NCBI RefSeq assembly: GCF_026008515.1
Contig: NZ_BQYM01000001.1
Location: 413,898 to 477,897 of the forward strand
Reading direction: 5' to 3'
DNA: 64,000 nt
From: Hoyosella levis
GTDB lineage: Bacteria > Actinomycetota > Actinomycetes > Mycobacteriales > Mycobacteriaceae
Shown: one piece after another, positions 59,119 through 64,000 of the stretch
How positions within the stretch are numbered: position 1 is the stretch's first letter
Layout of the letters: every line of letters starts with the position of its first letter
The notes under the pieces: generated by a model
The model's input: only the letters and a program-made list of their open reading frames with translations
Databases searched by the model: none
Told to the model about the DNA's origin: nothing
Translations under genes and position numbers: made by a program

Positions 59119-60111
59119 ATGCGGGAACCAGTGAGCAAGTGGCTCGATCTAGTGCGGCGCGGCACCACAGGCCATGCACCGCGCGGAGTAGCACTGGACC
59201 CGGCGACGGGCCTGTCCGCGGTCATTCGCACGTTCCGGGGGCCGTTCCTCGCCGATGGGTCCCCGATCGATTCGGCCTGGGCGGTCGCCAGCGTCACGGA
59301 TGGCACTTTGACGACGTCAACAGTGGTGCGGAGTCCCATCCCGTCGCGCTCCGAGGACCTTGCTATCGCCCGCATGACCGCCCGTGCCGGGCTGGACTGC
59401 TTCGCGCACCTCTACGGATTGGCCAGCTCGACCGGCCGAGGGCTTGCTGTTCATGCGCATGACCCCCTGCTGCTCTCGCTGCTACATGGCGCTTCAGCAT
59501 CCTTCCCCGGCTGCGAGGTCTCCGGCACATTCGCCCGGAGCGCGGTGCGGGCCAGCCTGAGCCGAGCCGCGGCGCTCACGGAGCAGCAGCTCCTCGCCCA
59601 CCAGGCATCGCTTGCCGAGCGCCATGAGCGCCAGCGAGCACCACTGCTAGTCTGCACCGATGCTTCCTTGCGTCGCGGCCGACGGGGCGCGGGAATCGCC
59701 GTGATGAACGCCGAGGGCAAGCACGTCACCAAGTACCTCCCTGCCGTATCCGATGTCTTCCTCGCCGAGCTCGCCGCGATACAGCTCGCGATCACGACGC
59801 ATCAGGGGCCGCGGCCACTGCGCATCCTCAGCGATAGCAAGCCAGCCGTAGCCGCGATCAATGACCCCGGCAATGCTCCGGAACGCGCCCGCTCGCTCGT
59901 CGATCGCATCAACGCCAAGCGGCAAGGGCGACAGATCGAGATCCAATGGGTCAAGGGCCACGCTGGCCACGATCTCAACGAGGCAGCGGACCGGCTCGCC
60001 GTAGCAACGCGCCGGTACCGCAGCGCGGGCCTCACCGGCCCCGGGCACGAGATCATCACCAGCAACATCGTCGGTGAATGGCGGCAATCCAGCATGGGGC
60101 TCGCCCGCTAG
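59119..60111 (+). CDS. RNase H-like protein with unknown N-terminal domain
   Basis: A 330-residue protein. Residues about 176-305 form an RNase HI-type fold with all four acidic residues: CTDASLRRGRRGAG (Asp), LAELAAIQLAI (Glu), ILSDSKPAV (Asp) and GHDLNEAADRLA (Asp). Residues 1-170 have no family I can name. ATG 59119 (or GTG 59116) follows GAAGGGTGGGG. It is divergent from wzm with 224 bp between them. Cleavage of RNA:DNA hybrids is likely; a link to glycan export is not implied. Confidence 0.83.
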   Translation: MREPVSKWLDLVRRGTTGHAPRGVALDPATGLSAVIRTFRGPFLADGSPIDSAWAVASVTDGTLTTSTVVRSPIPSRSEDLAIARMTARAGLDCFAHLYGLASSTGRGLAVHAHDPLLLSLLHGASASFPGCEVSGTFARSAVRASLSRAAALTEQQLLAHQASLAERHERQRAPLLVCTDASLRRGRRGAGIAVMNAEGKHVTKYLPAVSDVFLAELAAIQLAITTHQGPRPLRILSDSKPAVAAINDPGNAPERARSLVDRINAKRQGRQIEIQWVKGHAGHDLNEAADRLAVATRRYRSAGLTGPGHEIITSNIVGEWRQSSMGLAR

Positions 60112-60250
60112 CAGCGGAAGAACGAGCCCTTCTCCACCAATCAGCGAAAACCGCCCTCGCTCACCACATAGGCTGCCGAGAGATCACCAGCACGCCATGC
60201 CGCTGGAGCCGCGCCCGCCAGCTCAAGCGGAACTCGACACGGGAGCACGC

Positions 60251-60676
60251 ATGCACGCACCACGCCGCCTCGTCACCCTCACCGCCGCGATCGCCACGGC
60301 CGTACTGGCTCTCGGCGGCGCCGCCTGCGGCAGCACCAACGACGACACCGCTGGGGACACGAGCAGCGGGTCGAGCACCAGTACCGGTGATTCCGCGGTC
60401 CGCGAGACCGAGACCACCACCTACGAGTTCACCGTCGCCGATGGTGCCCGCACCGACGGCTCCTCCCAGGTGGAGATCCCGCTCGGCACGTCCATCGCGC
60501 TCACCGTCACCGCCGACACCGCCGACGAGGTCCACGTCCACGGCTACGACCTCACGGCCAGCACCGTTCCCGGGGAGCCCGCCACCATCGAGTTCATCGC
60601 CGACCTCCCCGGCGTGTTCGAGGTCGAGATGCACGATTCGGGAACAGTGATCACCCAGCTACGGGTCACCGGGTGA
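60251..60676 (+). CDS. Cupredoxin-like lipoprotein
   Basis: A 141-residue exported lipoprotein. The signal peptide has a Sec-type core ending in the lipobox LGGAAC. A Ser/Thr/Gly linker is followed by a small beta-sandwich (YEFTVADGAR, SIALTVTADTADEVHVHGYD, GVFEVEMHDSG). The His pair and the terminal EMH resemble plastocyanin-like or EfeO-type cupredoxin domains, but the usual Cys ligand is missing, so copper binding is uncertain. GGGAG lies 5 nt before ATG 60251. Confidence 0.85.
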   Translation: MHAPRRLVTLTAAIATAVLALGGAACGSTNDDTAGDTSSGSSTSTGDSAVRETETTTYEFTVADGARTDGSSQVEIPLGTSIALTVTADTADEVHVHGYDLTASTVPGEPATIEFIADLPGVFEVEMHDSGTVITQLRVTG

Positions 60677-60695
60677 GCCAGAAGCCCGACCGCCC

Positions 60696-62282
60696 CTAGA
60701 ACGTCCTGGCCGCACGCATCCGCCAGCTGCGACCGTCGGGGTCGATCATGGCCTCGTAGAGGGGCGCCGCGAGCGCGGCCTGCCATGGGGATAGCGATGC
60801 GGCCTGGTGCGGCCGGAGCCGCCCGGGCGGGCGGGAACCACGCTCGCCGTCGTGGTGCCATTTCTCGAGCTGCTGCGCGGAGCGGCGGACCGCGTCGAAG
60901 AATCGCAGCGGATCGATGAGGTCGGCGATATCGTGCGGGTCGCGGTCGAGGTGCTCGACGGCGAGCTCGAGCCTGAGGTCCCTCGCGGCGATGCGGGCGC
61001 CCTCGCCGGTCCCGGCCGGATCCATGGGAGTCCTGGGATCGCGGCTAGCGTCGACGAATGCCGCGGTCAGCTCGGAGTCGTAGGTCCAGGATCGATGGTT
61101 GAGGTTGCCGCTGCCCACGCAGGCCCACACATCGTCGACGACGCACACCTTGGCATGGACGTATACGGGCGCAGACTCGTGGTTCTCCACATCCACGACG
61201 ATCACGCGATCCGGGGCGGCCCGGCGCAGCGCGCGCAATGCTGCCCCATGCCCGAGCAGCGCGGGAATGGAGCGCATGGGGCTGCGCTCGTACACCAGTC
61301 GCGGCACAACGATCACCATGCGCAGCCGGGCATTGCGGCGCAGTGCCGTGGCGAATACCTCCGCCACATCGCGCGACCACAGGTATTGCTCCTCCACGTA
61401 GACCAGTGACCGGGCCCGCCGCAGCGCCTTCTCGTACGCATGCGCGATCGAGCGCTCGCCGTCCCTCGCGAACGGGAACGGCGGCACGCGGGTGGGATAC
61501 GTGCACAGCACCTGCACCGCGCAGGAGCCGACCGGGCGTGGTTCCGCCCTCGCCTCGGGCAGCACGCTCGGCTCTCGGTCGCGCTGCGGCTCCTGCTCGT
61601 CGCTCAGCGCTACCCAGGGCGGCTCATCCAGGGCTGATGGGTCCTCCCAGCGTTCCCGGAACACCATCTCGACGTCCGCTACCGCGGGGCCGCGGACCTC
61701 GAGCTGGGCATCATGCCAGGGCTCGACCTCATCGCCGCGCACCAGCGGGTCGCCGGTATGCCCGCCATCGTCACGCCGGGTCCGCGCCAGATCAACGCCG
61801 CCAACGAATGCCACATCGTCGATCCCGGGGCGGGCGAAGCGCACCACCACGAACTTCTGGTGATGGCTGCCAAAAGGCCGCACCCGATGATCGAGCAACA
61901 CCTCCCCGCCGGCCCCGTTCACCCGTTCCACCAAGGCCCGGTTCTGCGGCCCCGAGAATCCCAGCGGCTCGACGTGCGAGCGCCACATCAACCCGCGCAC
62001 GATCACGCCCCGGCGCGCCGCCCCGGCCAGCGCATCGCCGATCGTCGGGCCGCCGTCGAGCAGCACCTGATCGGCATCGCCCCGCCACGCCGAGAAGAGC
62101 ACCATGTCGCCACGCCGTGTCGCCGCGAGGGCCCGCGCGAGCCGCTCGAAGTACCGGCGGCCATCGATGAGCGGCACCGCCACGTTTCCCTGCGACCACC
62201 CACGCACTCGTGTCCAGGGATTGCCACGCTCTGGCCCGGATAGCAGCCACCGCTCCGCGACCGGATCGACCCGCACGCGCAA
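60696..62282 (-). CDS. Phospholipase D-family protein
   Basis: A 528-residue protein with two PLD half-sites: SHHQKFVVVRFARPGIDDVA (the first HKD variant) and VHAKVCVVDDVWACVGSGNL with NHRS (a complete second). It would hydrolyse or transfer phosphodiester head groups, perhaps cardiolipin-like chemistry; no signal peptide is obvious, so it probably acts in the cytoplasm. Its stop faces the lipoprotein stop with 19 bp between them. Confidence 0.9.
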   Translation of the reverse strand: MRVRVDPVAERWLLSGPERGNPWTRVRGWSQGNVAVPLIDGRRYFERLARALAATRRGDMVLFSAWRGDADQVLLDGGPTIGDALAGAARRGVIVRGLMWRSHVEPLGFSGPQNRALVERVNGAGGEVLLDHRVRPFGSHHQKFVVVRFARPGIDDVAFVGGVDLARTRRDDGGHTGDPLVRGDEVEPWHDAQLEVRGPAVADVEMVFRERWEDPSALDEPPWVALSDEQEPQRDREPSVLPEARAEPRPVGSCAVQVLCTYPTRVPPFPFARDGERSIAHAYEKALRRARSLVYVEEQYLWSRDVAEVFATALRRNARLRMVIVVPRLVYERSPMRSIPALLGHGAALRALRRAAPDRVIVVDVENHESAPVYVHAKVCVVDDVWACVGSGNLNHRSWTYDSELTAAFVDASRDPRTPMDPAGTGEGARIAARDLRLELAVEHLDRDPHDIADLIDPLRFFDAVRRSAQQLEKWHHDGERGSRPPGRLRPHQAASLSPWQAALAAPLYEAMIDPDGRSWRMRAARTF

Positions 62283-62384
62283 CCCCCTTGTCCTGCGTCG
62301 TCATTGCTCACGCTAGCTGCCCGCCTGCCGACCGGGGCGCAGGAGGCCACCAAAAACCTGATGCGCTGCCCCTTCCCCGGCCAA

Positions 62385-62390
62385 TAGAAT
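62385..62390 (+). promoter_or_regulatory. -10 element of a leaderless leader transcript
   Basis: TAGAAT ends 7 bp before ATG 62398, the ideal spacing for transcription to begin on the A of that ATG. The -35 region (TGCGCT, 62362-62367) is weak. Confidence 0.5.
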
Positions 62391-62397
62391 CAGCATC

Positions 62398-62415
62398 ATG
62401 CGTCATCGATGTTGA
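62398..62415 (+). CDS. Candidate leaderless leader peptide MRHRC
   Basis: A five-codon ORF (Met-Arg-His-Arg-Cys-stop) begins exactly at the predicted transcription start, 114 bp upstream of the MFS gene. Leaderless short ORFs ending in cysteine codons act as cysteine-responsive attenuators in mycobacteria. The resemblance here is in size and position, not proven sequence homology. Confidence 0.35.
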   Translation: MRHRC

Positions 62416-62529
62416 TCCTCGCGCAGCGGCGCTGGACCCGGCATTGCCACGCGGGCGCGGGCACGAGCCCCTCCCGCGATCTGTCATGCCAGCCGGTCCC
62501 CGCCAATCCCTCCTCCTGAGGATCCCGCC

Positions 62530-63768
62530 ATGCCCGCACCGTCCATCCGTGCTGCTGCCCCGCGCAGGCTCGTCACGACGCTCTTCACCTACCTTTTCCT
62601 GCAGGACTTCATCCTGCTCTACCCGTTCTACGCGCTCCTGTTCGCCGATACCGGACTGAGCGTCACGCAGATAACCTGGCTCTTCGTAGCCGGTGCGGCC
62701 ACGGTGATCGTGTTCGAGGTGCCCTCCGGGGCGCTCGCCGACCTGCTCCCGCGCCGCTGGCTCATCGCCGCCGCTCCCCTGTTCGCCGGGCTCGCGTTCG
62801 CCCTATGGGTCATCGCGCCGTCGTTCTGGATGTTCCTGCTCGGCTTCATCCTGTGGGGCTTTGGCGGCACCCTCTCCTCCGGCGCGCTCGAGGCGCTCGT
62901 CTATACCGAGCTCGAGCAGCACGGGACCGCGGGCCGCTACGCAGCCGTGATGGGGAACGCCCAGGCGCTCGGCGTGATCGCTGTGGGCGCGAGCACCCTT
63001 CTCGCGATTCCAGCGATGCACGTCGGTGGCTACACCCTCGTCGCCATCGCTAGCGTCGTCGCGTGCCTCGCCTGCTCCCTCGCCGGCCTCGCCATGCCCG
63101 AGACAAGGCACGCCGCGGCTCCCGTGCTGCCCGATGATGCCGGTGAACCGCTCGGCACCGGCTACTTCGGAACCATCCTCACCGGCATCCGCGAGGTCCG
63201 CGCCGATCATCGGCTCATCGCGATCATCGGGCTCGTTGCGATCATCCCGGCCGTGTGGGAGTCCCTCGAGGAGTTCGTACCATTGCTCGCGGACGAGCAT
63301 GGTGTGAGCACCGTCGATGTGCCGTGGGTGGTCTTCGCCATCTGGGCCGGCGTAGGCCTCGGCAGCGCCCTCACCGGCAGGTTCAGCGGCCTCACCGCGC
63401 GCGGCACTGCCACGATGCTGGCCGCGAGCACGCTCGTCTGCGCGGGTGGCGCGCTGCTCGGCGGGCCCGTCGGCTGGATCGCGATGGGTATCTCGTTCGG
63501 CGGCTTCCAGATCACCAGCGTCCTCGCCGACGCCTGGATGCAGCATCGCATCCGCGGCACGAGCCGGGCCACCATCACATCCTTGGCAGGAGTCGCGAGC
63601 GAGATGCTGGCGATCCTGGTGCTGCTCGCCTACGCGGGGGTACAGCCGCTCGCTAGCCACGCCGGTGCATTCGCTCTGCTGCTGCTCGTCCCGTACCTCG
63701 TCGCGGCAGTGCTGCTGTGGCGGTCGGGCGGGAGGCGCACTTCCGCTGGTGCCGCAGCGCGATCGTGA
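62530..63768 (+). CDS. MFS-family transporter
   Basis: A 412-residue protein with about twelve hydrophobic segments and the MFS loop 2-3 sequence GALADLLPRRWLIAAAPLF. The segments FEVPSGALAD and MPETRHAAAP (end of TM6, central loop) are typical of drug- or metabolite-efflux carriers of this family. Substrate unknown. ATG 62530 is preceded by GAGGATCC. The stop codon lies inside a terminator-like inverted repeat. Confidence 0.9.
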   Translation: MPAPSIRAAAPRRLVTTLFTYLFLQDFILLYPFYALLFADTGLSVTQITWLFVAGAATVIVFEVPSGALADLLPRRWLIAAAPLFAGLAFALWVIAPSFWMFLLGFILWGFGGTLSSGALEALVYTELEQHGTAGRYAAVMGNAQALGVIAVGASTLLAIPAMHVGGYTLVAIASVVACLACSLAGLAMPETRHAAAPVLPDDAGEPLGTGYFGTILTGIREVRADHRLIAIIGLVAIIPAVWESLEEFVPLLADEHGVSTVDVPWVVFAIWAGVGLGSALTGRFSGLTARGTATMLAASTLVCAGGALLGGPVGWIAMGISFGGFQITSVLADAWMQHRIRGTSRATITSLAGVASEMLAILVLLAYAGVQPLASHAGAFALLLLVPYLVAAVLLWRSGGRRTSAGAAARS

Positions 63769-63808
63769 AGGTGTGGCCACGTGGGAGGTGGCGCAGGTTT
63801 CACGATCG
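63760..63808 (+). terminator. Inverted repeat at the MFS gene end
   Basis: CGATCGTGAA (63760-63769) and TTCACGATCG (63799-63808) are perfect 10-bp arms 29 nt apart. The left arm contains the MFS stop codon. A terminator or a regulator site is possible. Confidence 0.5.
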
Positions 63809-63867
63809 GGTGGGGCGTTCGGGCGGCGGGCGGCCCGCGCGTGCTGACGCGCTGGCGCTGGCGTGCG

Positions 63868-63893
63868 GGCCCCGGCCCCGGCCCCGGCCCCGG
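63868..63893. repeat. Tandem GGCCCC hexamers
   Basis: Four consecutive GGCCCC units plus GG form a pure G/C tract. It looks like slippage and is non-coding. Confidence 0.9.
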
Positions 63894-63943
63894 AAGTGTG
63901 CGGTTTTGCACCCTCCCGAGCGGCCTGGGTTCAAGGGGTGGTC

Positions 63944-63972
63944 GCAACACCTTCTAGCAGAAGAGGTGTTGC
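63944..63972. repeat. Inverted repeat just before the edge ORF
   Basis: GCAACACC (63944-63951) pairs with GGTGTTGC (63965-63972); inner TTCT and AGAA also pair around AGC. The arms resemble the terminal repeats of some insertion sequences, and an ATG follows within 3 bp, but the element runs out of the window. Confidence 0.5.
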
Positions 63973-63974
63973 GC

Positions 63975-64000
63975 ATGGATGCACGTCGCGGCCGTCCACG
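63975..64000 (+). CDS. Start of an ORF truncated by the window edge
   Basis: ATG 63975 begins MDARRGRP and stays open to the edge. GAGG lies about 8 nt upstream. The basic start and the adjacent inverted repeat suggest a transposase, but eight residues cannot prove it. Confidence 0.35.

Overview
The window is high-GC DNA (a sampled line at 38041-38100 is 77% GC by hand count) from an actinobacterium of the order Mycobacteriales, the mycolic-acid group. The evidence is gene content and order. Positions 1-24707 follow the Mycobacterium tuberculosis block Rv1854c-Rv1822: ndh, thioesterase, blaI, M56 peptidase, gnd1, guaB1, glcB, gcvP, MerR, DUF151, FtsR-type MerR, garA, gcvH, DUF881, sbp, DUF881, pgsA2. 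Positions 24802-44554 follow Rv2922c-Rv2976c: smc, acyP, osmC-like, fpg, rnc, DUF177, SepIVA-like, coaD, rsmD, pca, recG, DAK2, ung. These two blocks lie far apart in M. tuberculosis and are fused here at about 24708-24801. I cannot name the genus.

The first block has been interrupted by an iron-uptake island at 1092-5589. It holds a FhuF-like protein and, divergently, an RDD-FecCD permease fusion, a second permease and an ATPase. Three or four DtxR/IdeR-type iron boxes flank it. One box sits inside a well-spaced promoter upstream of the thioesterase (Rv1847) homologue, and a strong hairpin ends a predicted transcript of about 110 nt. This is the position and architecture of the mycobacterial iron-sparing sRNA MrsI. 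The rest of the block is central metabolism (6-phosphogluconate dehydrogenase, GMP reductase-type GuaB1, malate synthase G, glycine cleavage P and H proteins with a tandem glycine riboswitch), the FHA regulator GarA, and envelope or division factors.

The second block covers chromosome maintenance and repair (Smc, Fpg, RecG, Ung), RNase III, CoA synthesis, 16S rRNA methylation and pyruvate carboxylase. A Baeyer-Villiger-type monooxygenase and a proline-rich orphan gene are inserted in it.

From 45750 to 58894 lies a glycan island. Five glycosyltransferase-type proteins, several multidomain, stand next to a Wzm/Wzt ABC exporter. The Wzt carries a C-terminal glycan-binding-type extension. Parts of the island (about 46000-52400) have clearly lower GC (38-53% in sampled lines), suggesting acquisition, while the wzm-wzt-glycosyltransferase operon is high-GC and translationally coupled. 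The products probably build and export a surface polysaccharide.

The right end has an RNase H-like protein, a cupredoxin-like lipoprotein, a phospholipase D family protein, a tiny leaderless leader ORF and an MFS transporter. A repeat-rich edge with the first codons of a truncated ORF closes the window. Intergenic regions carry a dispersed palindromic element (two loci), several strong terminator hairpins and short tandem duplications.
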